A stretch of DNA of 64,000 nt from Sphingobacterium oryzagri (GTDB taxonomy: Bacteria > Bacteroidota > Bacteroidia > Sphingobacteriales > Sphingobacteriaceae), in assembly GCF_028736175.1 (NCBI RefSeq), contig NZ_CP117880.1:2666001-2730000 (forward strand), read 5' to 3'. The notes under the pieces were generated by a model. It was not told the DNA's origin. It made no database searches and saw only the letters and a list, made by a program, of their open reading frames with translations. The position numbers and the translations under genes were made by a program. Numbering within the stretch: the first letter of the stretch is position 1; every line of letters begins with the position of its first letter. Positions 18,330 through 27,351 of the stretch are shown piece by piece.

Positions 18330-19406
18330 CTATTTCAGTTTTTTCTCGAAGAAATCAATTATAATTTTACTGACTCTATCGTGCACGTCCTTTCTATTGA
18401 CAGCGTCATCATCCTTAAAAATCATCGGAGCGTCTCTTTTTAGTCCTTCCCGAGCTTCGTTCATAAATATATAATGCCCTATTTTTCCTTCTAGTTCTAT
18501 ATATGCCGACCCCTTTATTAAGTTGTGAAAGTGTTTTGCATTTGTGATAACGGGGGTACGTTCATCTTTTTCAGCACCTATTATCAGGATGGGCTTATCG
18601 AAATTGTCAAACTGGCTCACCTGCTCAAACCCTTGGCCGACTGCGGGTGCCATTGCCACAAAAGCCGAAATTCTATTATCTTTTAAATGCTTAAAAGCAT
18701 TGTTGCCTTTTTCTATTAATTCGGGCGTTATAAACTTTGAAACATCTCCCAATTCGGGTACTTTAAATTCCTCTTTTCCTTCTTTAGTACTTGAGAATTT
18801 TTTCAGCGAATCGTAGTTAATGCTTCCTCCAGCTAATGCGATTGTTGTATATCCACCTAATGAAAATCCAACCATTCCAATTTTTGTTGTATCAATGTTA
18901 GAACTTAGTTCGGGTAGATTGACGACCTTATCAATAGCAAAACTTATATCCAAAGGTCTTTCCCATATCTTTACAAAATTTTCAGCAATTTTATTATCAA
19001 GTGTATTACCAAAGTGGTCTACTGCTGCGACAATATATCCCGAAGAAGCTAACTCGCAGGCAAGCCACATTTGACTTATTCTATTTCCGCCAGTCCCATG
19101 GGAAAGAAAAATCAGCGGATGTTTATTGGAGACAATGGCCGCGTCTTTTGAGGTAGGGGGCAGTTTAAAGGGATATTCACTTGTCGGGTTTGACTTAGCT
19201 GTGTCATTTGTAGGATACCAAATTTCCGTTTTTATCGGTCGATTCCTTTTATCGTCATTCAATAGCAAAGTCATTTGCCCAATATTATATTGATGTGTTT
19301 CTAGATATTCTTTATGGCTTATCTGCTTATAATCATCTTCAATATTACAGGCGTGGAGAATGGCAATAAAGCTTCCAAGCATGAACAGTATAATTTTGGT
19401 CTTCAT
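18330..19406 (-). CDS. Alpha/beta-hydrolase lipoprotein, PAF-acetylhydrolase/dienelactone-hydrolase-like
   Basis: This 358-residue lipoprotein has a lipobox ending in Cys20 (AILHAC). The alpha/beta-hydrolase core shows HPLIFLSHGTGGNRISQMWL as the oxyanion region, nucleophile elbow GFSLGG with Ser182, an acid in IIGAEKDERTP and the catalytic His in LEGKIGHYIFM. The layout resembles platelet-activating-factor acetylhydrolase-like and dienelactone hydrolase-like proteins, so it probably cleaves short acyl esters in the periplasm or at the cell surface. It stands alone. The gene is more AT-rich than its neighbours, which may reflect transfer. Confidence 0.82.
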   Translation of the reverse strand: MKTKIILFMLGSFIAILHACNIEDDYKQISHKEYLETHQYNIGQMTLLLNDDKRNRPIKTEIWYPTNDTAKSNPTSEYPFKLPPTSKDAAIVSNKHPLIFLSHGTGGNRISQMWLACELASSGYIVAAVDHFGNTLDNKIAENFVKIWERPLDISFAIDKVVNLPELSSNIDTTKIGMVGFSLGGYTTIALAGGSINYDSLKKFSSTKEGKEEFKVPELGDVSKFITPELIEKGNNAFKHLKDNRISAFVAMAPAVGQGFEQVSQFDNFDKPILIIGAEKDERTPVITNAKHFHNLIKGSAYIELEGKIGHYIFMNEAREGLKRDAPMIFKDDDAVNRKDVHDRVSKIIIDFFEKKLK

Positions 19407-19652
19407 CTTGTCTCTTTTTCAAAAAAAATTAATCATTTGATGTTTTTACTATATTTTATATTCCCGAATATAAAATCAACAATAGGCACTGCTCTTCAAT
19501 CTCTCAAATTTACAATTTTGCTTGCAACAATTATTATGTATTTTGTATAAACATTTTTTGCTTATTAGTGATGCTTATAAAGAAATGCGCAACATCCATA
19601 CAATGAAGCACTAATAATTTTCGAGTACATCTGGAAAACTTGTCCTTTTTCA

Positions 19653-20099
19653 TTATTGGTCGGTATTTTGCACCCCCTTTTTCTTATGGCAGAGAATCTG
19701 CTCCTCGCTGTGGTTTGCCGCTATTTCCCTTACGTGCGCATAAAACTCGGCTTCGGTGCATTTACCCGTACTGACGACATACTTCATGTGATAGTTATCA
19801 TACTGCCCCTGTTCTTCGTTGTCTTTGACGCAAAGCGGTGTAAGAAAATGGTTATCATCGAAGTAGCTCCAAAACAAGATGCGACTACCGATGTTGTATC
19901 GATCTTTTCTTCTGTCAAAAGGTCTTCCTCTCTGAAATAGGTATCTCGCATAACAAATCACTTTTGAAGTAAAAAAGAGACAGTCTGAAACATTTACTTC
20001 CTTTATACCGCAACAGAATACGATTATTGTGACAGGTAATGAAGTCGTAATAGGATGGCGAAACAACTCGTTACTGCTTACTCGAATCGGAAAGCGCAA
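19653..20099 (-). CDS. Doubtful hypothetical protein downstream of the EamA gene
   Basis: This 148-codon frame overlaps the end of the EamA-type gene by 29 bp on the same strand. Its second half is charged and protein-like, with FWSYFDDNHFLTPLCVKDNE and AEFYAHVREIAANHSEEQ, while the first 45 residues look non-coding. If real, translation probably begins at an internal non-ATG codon. No family is recognised. Confidence 0.33.
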   Translation of the reverse strand: MRFPIRVSSNELFRHPITTSLPVTIIVFCCGIKEVNVSDCLFFTSKVICYARYLFQRGRPFDRRKDRYNIGSRILFWSYFDDNHFLTPLCVKDNEEQGQYDNYHMKYVVSTGKCTEAEFYAHVREIAANHSEEQILCHKKKGVQNTDQ

Positions 20100-20502
20100 T
20101 GAGTACGGCGCCGCCGATTATCGCGATGCTACCTACCACAATTTGCCAGGTGAGCTTTTCTTTTAAAAAAATAATAGCTAAGGCAACGGCAATAACCAGT
20201 GACGTTCGTTCGATCGTCACCACGTAGGAAGCAGGACCTAAGGAAAGGGCTTTATACGAAAATAAGGTAGACATGGTCGTCGCAATCCCGGCTCCGATGA
20301 GCAGTGCCCAGGTTTTTGTTTCGAGCGATTTCCACGATACATCAGTCGGCTGCAGCAAGACGACCGTCCACGTTATGATCAAAATAATAATAGCCTGCAC
20401 GGCAAAGGCAGCGCTGGAGTCTATATTTTTTAAACCGGCTTTGGTAAGTACCACAACCAAGGCTGCCGATACAGCGGCCAAAAGTGCATATAAAATCCAC
20501 AT
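20071..20502 (-). CDS. Single-domain EamA/DMT-superfamily membrane protein
   Basis: This 143-residue protein has about five membrane helices and a single EamA unit. Recognisable parts are WILYALLAAVSAALVVVLTK at the start, TKTWALLIGAGIATTMSTLF in the middle, and IIFLKEKLTWQIVVGSIAII at the end. Most drug/metabolite transporters carry two such units in about 300 residues, so this half-size version must pair with itself or a partner to form a complete transporter. The substrate is unknown. It stands alone apart from the doubtful overlapping frame downstream. Confidence 0.82.
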   Translation of the reverse strand: MWILYALLAAVSAALVVVLTKAGLKNIDSSAAFAVQAIIILIITWTVVLLQPTDVSWKSLETKTWALLIGAGIATTMSTLFSYKALSLGPASYVVTIERTSLVIAVALAIIFLKEKLTWQIVVGSIAIIGGAVLIALSDSSKQ

Positions 20503-20688
20503 ATTATTAAAATAAACAGCTTATGTCGATCATTCCTAACCGGTACATTGCTAGTTTCTTATAAAAACCTACTTCTATTTTATTTTTTAGCCCATAACGA
20601 CTAAAATCCATTGCAGCTTCCCCTACTCGCTTGCGTTATCGAAATTATCTGACGAAAGCCGCAACTTCGCGGTGGCTGTATCATTTTA

Positions 20689-20955
20689 TTAACCATTAGG
20701 CTGTTGGAAAACTTCGCTTACCGAAGCTTCTTCTGGCGTGATAACGGCCTGTCCGTCGAAAGGTTTATTGGCGATGAGCGTCAATACGCCTGCGAGTAAT
20801 GCGCTATCGATAATAGATACCTCCTGATAGATGATATTTTCTGCGTCGATTAATTCGTATACCGATACCGTTCCCATGTCGTCAGATGACGTGGCATAAA
20901 CAAAAACGCCATCCAATTCATCAAAATCTTCCTTACTAAATTTGTGTGCACTCAT
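20689..20955 (-). CDS. Small acidic hypothetical protein
   Basis: This 88-residue protein starts at ATG 20955, 32 bp after the stop of the helicase gene on the same strand, so the two are probably co-transcribed. It is acidic, with SKEDFDELDGVFVYATSSDD near the start and VYELIDAENIIYQEVSIIDS in the middle, and has no signal peptide or membrane helix. No domain is recognised. A role linked to the helicase is possible only by position. Confidence 0.55.
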   Translation of the reverse strand: MSAHKFSKEDFDELDGVFVYATSSDDMGTVSVYELIDAENIIYQEVSIIDSALLAGVLTLIANKPFDGQAVITPEEASVSEVFQQPNG

Positions 20956-20987
20956 TGTTACTGGTAAAATTTAATATGTGTTTATTG

Positions 20988-22490
20988 TTAAACCGCCTGT
21001 GCTAGTTTATTTTGAGTAGCCATATACCGGGTGATGACTTTCGCGAGTCGTCTACGGTAATCAGCCATTAACCATTTTGTGTATTCGCGAGTCACTTTAC
21101 CCAAGCACTTCACATAATCTTTTACCCGTTGATCGATCTGTTTATCTAAACTGCTCACCAGCGCAAGTGCTTCAGAAACGCTTTGCGCATTTTCTACGCA
21201 CATGGTGGCATGTTGTTTTATAGCCTCCTGAATTACCCTGGAAGCTTTACGACCTGCAGCCATAGCCTGTTCGTAAGCGGCAAATACATCAAAATCTAAT
21301 GTCAGACTAGCGGGAAATTGGGCGCGAAGCTGCGGAGAAATCGGGCGGATTTCGGTTACAGATTCTTTAATCTGTCCGAGGTAAAGCTCGGGTTCTTCAA
21401 AAACCCTTTTCCAGTCGATTTCGCTATCCCAGGCGCCAAAGCGCGCCGTGTTATTGCCGAGATCAATGATCTGAAATCGTTTCTTATTTCGCAACTGTCT
21501 GGCACCACGACCGACCATTTGGTGGTATAAGGTGACTGATGTCGTTGCTCGATAAAGAATCACAGACTGGATGGTTGGCTCATCAAATCCCACCGTCAGG
21601 AGCGAAACCGAGGTTAGTATCGCACCGCGTGTATTTTTAAACCAGCGCAAAATTTCTGAGCGCTCGTTTGCTGGCGTGCGGTTGTCCAAATGCTTTATAG
21701 GATAACCCGCGTTACTGAAAAGTTGCGCTACTTTTTTTGACGTGATAATACCGCTGTTGAAGATAATTGTTTTCTTCTTTACGGCATGCGATTCGTAAGC
21801 GTGCAAAAGCAAGTCAAGCATCGCTTCCGATCCGAAAAGCAAATCGCTGGTACCGATCGTAAAATCGCCGCTTATACCTGTTTTCAACGTATTAAGTTCG
21901 ACGTCGTACTCGTGTACTTTCGGTTTCGCCAAATAACCTTCATTAATGAGGTTAGCGATAGACTCACCAACTATGATCTCGCTGTAATAAGCGTTGAGTG
22001 GCAAATTGATATCGCTGGATAGCGGCGTAGCGGTGACACCTATAACCGCAGCATGTTCAAAACGCGCCAACAATTTGCGAAAAGAGTTGTGATGCGCTTC
22101 ATCAACAATAACTAAGCCTACATCTGCCAAGCTAAAAAGGCCGTCAGCAATTCGCCGCTTTAGGCTTTCCACCATCGCCACAAAGCATTTATGCTTGTCA
22201 TTTTTGCGGATACGCTTCGTTGAGCTATCGATAATCTTGCTTTGCACGCCGCTATTCAACAGGACGTTATTCGTTTGCTTACAAAGCTCTATCCGATGCG
22301 TCAATATGACGACGTGCTTACCGGTTGCACGGATAAATTTATCGGCAATTTCGGAGAAAATAAACGTCTTTCCGCCTCCGGTTGGAAGCTGGTATAACAA
22401 GCGACATGGCTGCGTTGCACGCTCGTTAAGCTTAGCAAGCAGCAGATCGATATCTTTCTGCTGGTAGTAATAGGGCTTTTGCTTTTGCAT
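20988..22490 (-). CDS. SF2 DEAD/DEAH-box helicase (type III restriction Res-subunit-like)
   Basis: This 500-residue protein has an SF2 core: Q-motif-like KPYYYQQKDIDLLLAKL, Walker A PTGGGKT (Lys41), motif II VDEAHHN, motif III GVTATP, then a RecA2 domain with IIFNSG, LTSVSLLTVGFDEP and the motif VI arginine segment HQMVGRGARQ. It matches SSL2/Res-type helicases that use ATP to move on duplex DNA. No nuclease or methylase domain and no adjacent restriction genes are seen, so it is not a complete restriction system. The C-terminal 110 residues are helical and have no recognised domain. A small acidic protein follows. Confidence 0.88.
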   Translation of the reverse strand: MQKQKPYYYQQKDIDLLLAKLNERATQPCRLLYQLPTGGGKTFIFSEIADKFIRATGKHVVILTHRIELCKQTNNVLLNSGVQSKIIDSSTKRIRKNDKHKCFVAMVESLKRRIADGLFSLADVGLVIVDEAHHNSFRKLLARFEHAAVIGVTATPLSSDINLPLNAYYSEIIVGESIANLINEGYLAKPKVHEYDVELNTLKTGISGDFTIGTSDLLFGSEAMLDLLLHAYESHAVKKKTIIFNSGIITSKKVAQLFSNAGYPIKHLDNRTPANERSEILRWFKNTRGAILTSVSLLTVGFDEPTIQSVILYRATTSVTLYHQMVGRGARQLRNKKRFQIIDLGNNTARFGAWDSEIDWKRVFEEPELYLGQIKESVTEIRPISPQLRAQFPASLTLDFDVFAAYEQAMAAGRKASRVIQEAIKQHATMCVENAQSVSEALALVSSLDKQIDQRVKDYVKCLGKVTREYTKWLMADYRRRLAKVITRYMATQNKLAQAV

Positions 22491-22665
22491 CTTATTAGGG
22501 CTTATAGAATAGCAACATGATATCTAACGTTTTCGTTCTGGAAAAAGACATTTTTAACATCAAGCTAACGCTAATTTGCTGTGTCCTTGAATAGTACGTT
22601 GCATCAAAAACGGCTAAGCGTTTGAATAAATACTTCTTCGCTCGCGCTTTCAGGCAAACCGCTAT

Positions 22666-23052
22666 TTATTCGTCGACTGTAGCATCACTATATCGGGAGA
22701 TTCCTTTTTCTACGCAAGCAATAAACTCATCCATATCAAACGGTTTTGCCAAAAAGGCATCAGCTCCGGCATCCATAGCAATGTCTTCGCCGTCGCGACT
22801 CGCTGATATACACAGGATATAAAGCGATGCCATCTCCGCAGACTTTCGCAAACGTCTGATCAGTTGATCGCCAGCTATCACAGGCATCCAAAGATCAATA
22901 ACCAACACTTGCGGCCCAAATTCTTTTATTTTTGTGTAGGCATGCACACTATCATTTTCAAATACCGCATCCAAGTCTGTCGTTTCGAGCAGCATCTCCA
23001 GCATATCGGTAATCGCCGTATCATCGTCACATACAAATACCTTATTCTTCAT
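22666..23052 (-). CDS. Single-domain response regulator paired with the LOV kinase
   Basis: This 128-residue receiver protein starts at ATG 23052, overlapping the end of the histidine kinase gene by 11 bp, which implies translational coupling. The acidic pocket is VFVCDDD (Asp9-11), the phosphoacceptor is Asp53 in LVIDLWMP, and the conserved lysine is Lys103 in FLAKPF. It has no output domain, so it must act through protein contacts or as part of a phosphorelay. Its natural partner is the LOV kinase just upstream. Confidence 0.9.
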   Translation of the reverse strand: MKNKVFVCDDDTAITDMLEMLLETTDLDAVFENDSVHAYTKIKEFGPQVLVIDLWMPVIAGDQLIRRLRKSAEMASLYILCISASRDGEDIAMDAGADAFLAKPFDMDEFIACVEKGISRYSDATVDE

Positions 23053-24589
23053 TTTGTATACCTGTTTTTTTAATTGGAATGGTAAAACTAAATGTTGATC
23101 CATTACCCAGTTCACTATCTACCCATATCGAGCCGCCATGCTGCAAAATAATTTGCTGACAGATGTAAAGTCCGATACCCATTCCAGAAAATTTCTTCTG
23201 TACATTTTTAACTCGGTAAAAGCGTTCGAAAATTTTCCGCTTATCGCTGTCGTTGATGCCTAGTCCATGATCTTTGACCATCACCTTGATATGATCGCCA
23301 AATCGGGCCAGATCCACTTCGATTGCTTCCTTATCCGGCGAATATTTGATAGCGTTAGAAAGCAGATTGGCTACAACCTGGCTTAAATGAGTCTCATCAC
23401 CGCTACAGATGACGCCCGTATGCCCATTTAACAAGATTTTATGTTCCGCATTACTGAGCTGCACACTTTCTATCGTGTCTTTCACCATTTTGTCAAAGTC
23501 GAAGTCGTTGTGATGAATATCCAATTTGCCGCTTTTTATCTTAGATACATCGAGCAGCTCGGCGATCAGACTATTTAAGCGTTCAATTTGGTTATCCGAT
23601 TTTTCGACGATGTCGATGGCCTTTGCGTTCTCCGCATCGATAAATCGCTTTAAAAGTTGTATATAGCCTCTGATGGCGGTCAAAGGTGTTTTGAGTTCAT
23701 GGCTCGCGATAGACAAGAAATCATCTTTTCGTTTCTCAATTTCCCGACGTTCGGTAACATCTTCAATAGCCAGTAATATTCTGTCTTTATAGCTTCCTTC
23801 CAACTCTATACGGTGTGCGTTGAGCAACATCGTTTTAGGGCCGATGTACGGAAAATCATGCTCGACCACGTAGTCTAGCACAGGATTGTTCGTTGGTAAT
23901 ATGTCGAGCAGCAATTCACGAAGCGTTTGGATATCCCATTGCCGATTGCCCAGATCAAAAAGTAATTTATCAATGGTTTCTGCCTCACTAACCTTAAATA
24001 TTTTTAGAAAAGCTTTATTTACTTTCAATACCTTAAAATTAGGATCCAGCACCACCAAACCCTCACGTATCGTCTCAATAATGCTATTTAAATATTCCTG
24101 ACTATTGCGTAGACTTTCTGTGCGTTCCTCGACCTTCTTCTCCACAAAATCCTTCTCCATCGCAAGCTTCTCTTCGACTTGTTTCCTTCGCGAAACATCG
24201 TTTTGCACGCCGATAAAGTGTGTCACAGCGCCTTTCTCGTCCACGACGGGCGATATATAGAGCTCATTCCAAAATAAATCACCATTTTTTTTATAATTGC
24301 GGATTTCGACAGTAATATGCTCACCAGCCTGAATCGCCTCTTTGATTTTTTGTCGCTCGGCCTGCTGCCGATCGTCTGCCTGTAAAAACCGGCAGTTGTG
24401 CCCGATTATTTCCTGCTTCGTGTAACCGGTAATTTTCTCAAATGCCGCGTTATGGTAAATGATCGGATTATCCGGAAGTCGATTATCGGTAATGATGATT
24501 CCCGAAGCGCTGGAATCCAAGGCCTGGTATATCAGTGGAGACAATAACCGATCTTCGGTATGCTCTATTTTGTTAGATTGTTTTGGCAT
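23042..24589 (-). CDS. LOV-domain blue-light sensor histidine kinase
   Basis: This 515-residue kinase has an N-terminal LOV domain (about 20-135), a second PAS domain (about 165-280), a HisKA domain with phosphoacceptor His297 in IASHELKTPLTAIRGY, and a HATPase domain (NLLSNAIKYSPD, GLGINDSDKRKIFERF, GMGIGLYI). The LOV signature GHNCRFLQ places the flavin-adduct cysteine at Cys66. Flavin contacts fit Asn98, Asn108 and Gln129; their offsets from the cysteine (+32, +42, +63) equal those of plant phototropin-type LOV2 domains. There is no membrane helix, so it is cytoplasmic. Light-formed flavin-cysteinyl adduct should control autophosphorylation and transfer to the overlapping receiver gene. 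The photochemistry is inferred. Confidence 0.92.
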   Translation of the reverse strand: MPKQSNKIEHTEDRLLSPLIYQALDSSASGIIITDNRLPDNPIIYHNAAFEKITGYTKQEIIGHNCRFLQADDRQQAERQKIKEAIQAGEHITVEIRNYKKNGDLFWNELYISPVVDEKGAVTHFIGVQNDVSRRKQVEEKLAMEKDFVEKKVEERTESLRNSQEYLNSIIETIREGLVVLDPNFKVLKVNKAFLKIFKVSEAETIDKLLFDLGNRQWDIQTLRELLLDILPTNNPVLDYVVEHDFPYIGPKTMLLNAHRIELEGSYKDRILLAIEDVTERREIEKRKDDFLSIASHELKTPLTAIRGYIQLLKRFIDAENAKAIDIVEKSDNQIERLNSLIAELLDVSKIKSGKLDIHHNDFDFDKMVKDTIESVQLSNAEHKILLNGHTGVICSGDETHLSQVVANLLSNAIKYSPDKEAIEVDLARFGDHIKVMVKDHGLGINDSDKRKIFERFYRVKNVQKKFSGMGIGLYICQQIILQHGGSIWVDSELGNGSTFSFTIPIKKTGIQNEE

Positions 24590-24661
24590 CAGTATATAGT
24601 AAGGAATAAATCGTCCAACCGCTCCGAGCGGATCACTCCTACTCTAACCGTTTTAACCCAT

Positions 24662-24955
24662 TTATTGTTTAACATTTAATGAAAAATAGGATAAGAAATC
24701 AAAAGAAGCTTTATTGATGCGCTGTGCCTCATCGACGATCACTATGCTATCTTTTTTGGCGGCGGCCAATACGTAGGTCAACCTTTCTTTACCCCTATCG
24801 ACATGCCCAAATTCAGCAAGATGTTATATCGTCCATGACATCGAAGTGCAACCAATTGATATCCGTTTCGGGATTAGCCGCTTGAACAACGCTCGCTAGG
24901 AAACTAATAGGTAGCCATGGCTGTTCACTGTCGAGAACAAAGCAAGTAGCACATT
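24662..24955 (-). pseudogene. Frameshifted ORF remnant with a Walker-B-like motif
   Basis: On the minus strand one frame reads LDSEQPWLPISFLASVVQAA then NPETDINWLHFDVMDDI until a stop near 24817. A second frame, shifted by one base, continues HLAEFGHVDRGKERLTYVLA, then VIVDEAQRINKASFDFL and a stop at 24662. Together they look like one protein of about 95 residues broken by a frameshift around 24825. There is no start codon: the frame is closed by a stop at 24954-24956, exactly where the next gene begins. The IVIVDEAQ motif suggests an ATPase Walker B, but I cannot name the family. Confidence 0.45.
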
Positions 24956-25918
24956 ATGGTAAAGATTGGTTATCACATATCACACGAACAATTTTCCCCC
25001 AAAGATCTATTGGCCTATACGCAAATCGCTGCTAAAAGCGGATTCGGACTTATTACTTCCTCCGATCATTTTCATCCGTGGTCGGAAAGCAATTCGCATA
25101 GCGGTTTTGCCTGGAGCTGGCTGGGTGCTGCCATGCAAGCGGTAGATTTGGAATTTGGTATCGTCACTTCGCCCGCTCCGCGCTACCACCCGGCAATTAT
25201 CGCACAGGCTGTTGCTACGCTCAATCAAATGTTTGCGAATAGACTATGGATTGCAGCAGGTAGTGGTCAAGCGATGAACGAAAACATCAGCGGCGTGCGC
25301 TGGCCCGACAAAGCAACGCGAAATAGCAGGTTAGAAGAGAGTGTGGCCATCATGCGGAGGCTATGGAATGGTGAAGAAGTCACCGCACATGGCCATATAA
25401 AAGTTGTAGCCGCTCGTCTTTACACCTTGCCTACTGCCAAACCAAAAGTGTTTGGCGCGGCTCTTTCTGAACAAACTGCAGCTTGGTTAGCTCCATGGAG
25501 TGATGGCATCATAACCGTCAATCATCCTGACGAAAAATTGCAGAAAGTGGTTGCGGCTTTTCAAGCTGGAAACCCGGCAGGCGAAATGGCCATAAAGGTG
25601 CAGGTATCTTATGCGGAAAATCTAAAAACAGCGGAACAACTAGCTTGGGAAGGTTGGAAAAACAATATTTTAGGTGGTGAAATCCAAGCGGAGCTTTCGC
25701 ATCCCAAGCATTTTGACGAGGCCGCACGCTTTGTTCGTAAAGAAGACATGAAGCAGCATGTATTGATCAGTACGCAGCCAGCCGCCTATATCGACATGAT
25801 AAAAAAATATATCGCTATGGGTTTCACCAAAATAACGTTGCATAATGTTAACCGCGATCAAGAAAACTTTCTACAGATGATGCGGCAAGAGGTCTTGCCA
25901 ACGTTTAGTCACCATTAG
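24956..25918 (+). CDS. LLM-class flavin-dependent oxidoreductase (TIGR03885-like)
   Basis: This 320-residue protein is a luciferase-like TIM-barrel oxidoreductase. Family features include KIGYHISHEQFSPKDLLAYT at the start, ITSSDHFHPWSESNSHSGFA, ANRLWIAAGSGQAMNE and LEESVAIMRRLWNGEEVTAHG. It resembles the 'non-F420 flavinoid oxidoreductase' branch (TIGR03885) found outside actinobacteria, which is expected to use FMN. The substrate is unknown. It stands alone and starts exactly at the edge of a decayed minus-strand frame, which suggests a past rearrangement. Confidence 0.86.
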   Translation: MVKIGYHISHEQFSPKDLLAYTQIAAKSGFGLITSSDHFHPWSESNSHSGFAWSWLGAAMQAVDLEFGIVTSPAPRYHPAIIAQAVATLNQMFANRLWIAAGSGQAMNENISGVRWPDKATRNSRLEESVAIMRRLWNGEEVTAHGHIKVVAARLYTLPTAKPKVFGAALSEQTAAWLAPWSDGIITVNHPDEKLQKVVAAFQAGNPAGEMAIKVQVSYAENLKTAEQLAWEGWKNNILGGEIQAELSHPKHFDEAARFVRKEDMKQHVLISTQPAAYIDMIKKYIAMGFTKITLHNVNRDQENFLQMMRQEVLPTFSHH

Positions 25919-25944
25919 ACAGGCCTGTAACACATGGGAAGATT

Positions 25945-25985
25945 GAAAAATAAAAACGCTGTTTGCGCCCGTTTCAAACAGCGTT
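25945..25985 (-). terminator. Terminator of the alcohol dehydrogenase gene
   Basis: A perfect 11-bp stem pairs AACGCTGTTTG (25955-25965) with CAAACAGCGTT (25975-25985), with a 9-nt loop. Read on the minus strand it is followed by TTTATTTTTC, so it should end transcription of the dehydrogenase gene that stops at 26067. Confidence 0.75.
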
Positions 25986-26066
25986 ATGAAAGATTTCTTA
26001 GCACAGCTTTTAAATCGATTACTGTGCTGATAAAGTATCGTACAGCTACTTTTTTGCCAGATTATT

Positions 26067-27122
26067 TTAGCATTGCTTCAAACCTTGCATATCGACGACA
26101 AAACGATATTTTACATCGTTTTTTTCCAAGCGTTCAAACGCTTCGTTAATCTGATTAACCTGGATCAATTCGATATCTGCTGTAATGTTGTGCGTAGCAC
26201 AAAAATCGAGCACTTCCTGCGTTTCAGCAATGCCGCCAATATTAGAGCCGGAAAAGCTTTTTCTTCCGTTTACCATGCTAAAAGCACCGATTTCAAGTTG
26301 CTCCGCAGGCAGACCAACTAAAACGAGCGACCCATCTGTTTTTAATAAACTGATGTAGCTATTAACATCGTGTTTTGCAGAAACCGTATCTAAAATCATG
26401 TCTTGTTTAGCACAGTTTTTCATTTCCTCAGCAGCTGTCGACAGCACGATTTTATCGGCACCCAAACGTTCGGCATCCGCAGCCTTTGCCGCCGTTGTCG
26501 TGAAAACGGTAACATACGCACCCATAGCTTTGGCAATTTTTATGGCCATATGTCCTAAACCGCCGATGCCAATAATGCCCACATTTTTTCCAGGCCCGGC
26601 CTGCCAATGTTTCAAGGGCGAGTAAACGGTGATACCAGCACAGAGAATTGGAGCCGCGCTCGGCAAATCTAAGGTTTCAGGTACGCGCACCACATAATCT
26701 GCATCGACCACGATCTTTTCTGAAAATCCACCATAGGTAATGCCACCATGCTTATGATCGGCAGCATTAAAAACGACTGTCCAGCCATTTTCGCAATATT
26801 GCTCTTCTCCTTCATGGCAGTAATGACACTGCCGGCAACTGTCTACGATGCAGCCAACGCCAACTAAGTCACCGGCCTTAAATTTTGCTACATTTTCACC
26901 GACTTCGACTACCCTCCCTACAATTTCGTGACCCGGCACAATGGGATAGGTCGTTCCTCCCCAATCGTTACGTGCCGCATGCAGATCGGAATGACAAATT
27001 CCACAATAAAGTATTTCGATTTGTACATCATCGGGCAGCACTGTCCTTCTTTCAATCGTAAATTCCCGCAGCGGTGCATCAGCAGCCTCCGTCCCAACTA
27101 CTTTGGTTGTTGTCGTTTTCAT
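26067..27122 (-). CDS. Zinc-dependent NAD(P) alcohol dehydrogenase (YahK/CAD-like)
   Basis: This 351-residue medium-chain dehydrogenase has catalytic zinc ligands Cys43 (CGICHSDLHAA) and His65/Glu66 (PGHEIVGRV), a four-cysteine structural-zinc loop (CIVDSCRQCHYCHEGEEQYC) and the Rossmann motif GIGGLGHMAIKIAKAMGA. The pattern fits the YahK/cinnamyl-alcohol-dehydrogenase group, which reduces aldehydes to alcohols with NADPH. It is cytoplasmic and stands alone, with its own terminator downstream. The physiological aldehyde is unknown; detoxification is a common role in this group. Confidence 0.92.
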   Translation of the reverse strand: MKTTTTKVVGTEAADAPLREFTIERRTVLPDDVQIEILYCGICHSDLHAARNDWGGTTYPIVPGHEIVGRVVEVGENVAKFKAGDLVGVGCIVDSCRQCHYCHEGEEQYCENGWTVVFNAADHKHGGITYGGFSEKIVVDADYVVRVPETLDLPSAAPILCAGITVYSPLKHWQAGPGKNVGIIGIGGLGHMAIKIAKAMGAYVTVFTTTAAKAADAERLGADKIVLSTAAEEMKNCAKQDMILDTVSAKHDVNSYISLLKTDGSLVLVGLPAEQLEIGAFSMVNGRKSFSGSNIGGIAETQEVLDFCATHNITADIELIQVNQINEAFERLEKNDVKYRFVVDMQGLKQC

Positions 27123-27351
27123 AATAATTCGTCGTGTTTGCTAAAGTTGTATACTGAACATTTTGCTTTTCGAGGCTTATGTTCCGTTACATACACAAAA
27201 TTACCGGTATTCTACCACGAACCATTTATACAAAACACGCTTTTATTTACCATTTTCACCGGCATTTATTCTAAATCGAAGCATATTTTTTGTCTTTCGA
27301 CTTTTGCGGCAAATTCCTCGGTTAATGCTATTTTTGATTATCACTAATGGC

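Noticed and set aside
20988..22490. Restriction-modification or other defence system around the Res-like helicase
   Set aside because: No nuclease domain, methylase, specificity or other defence gene is adjacent; only a small acidic protein follows.
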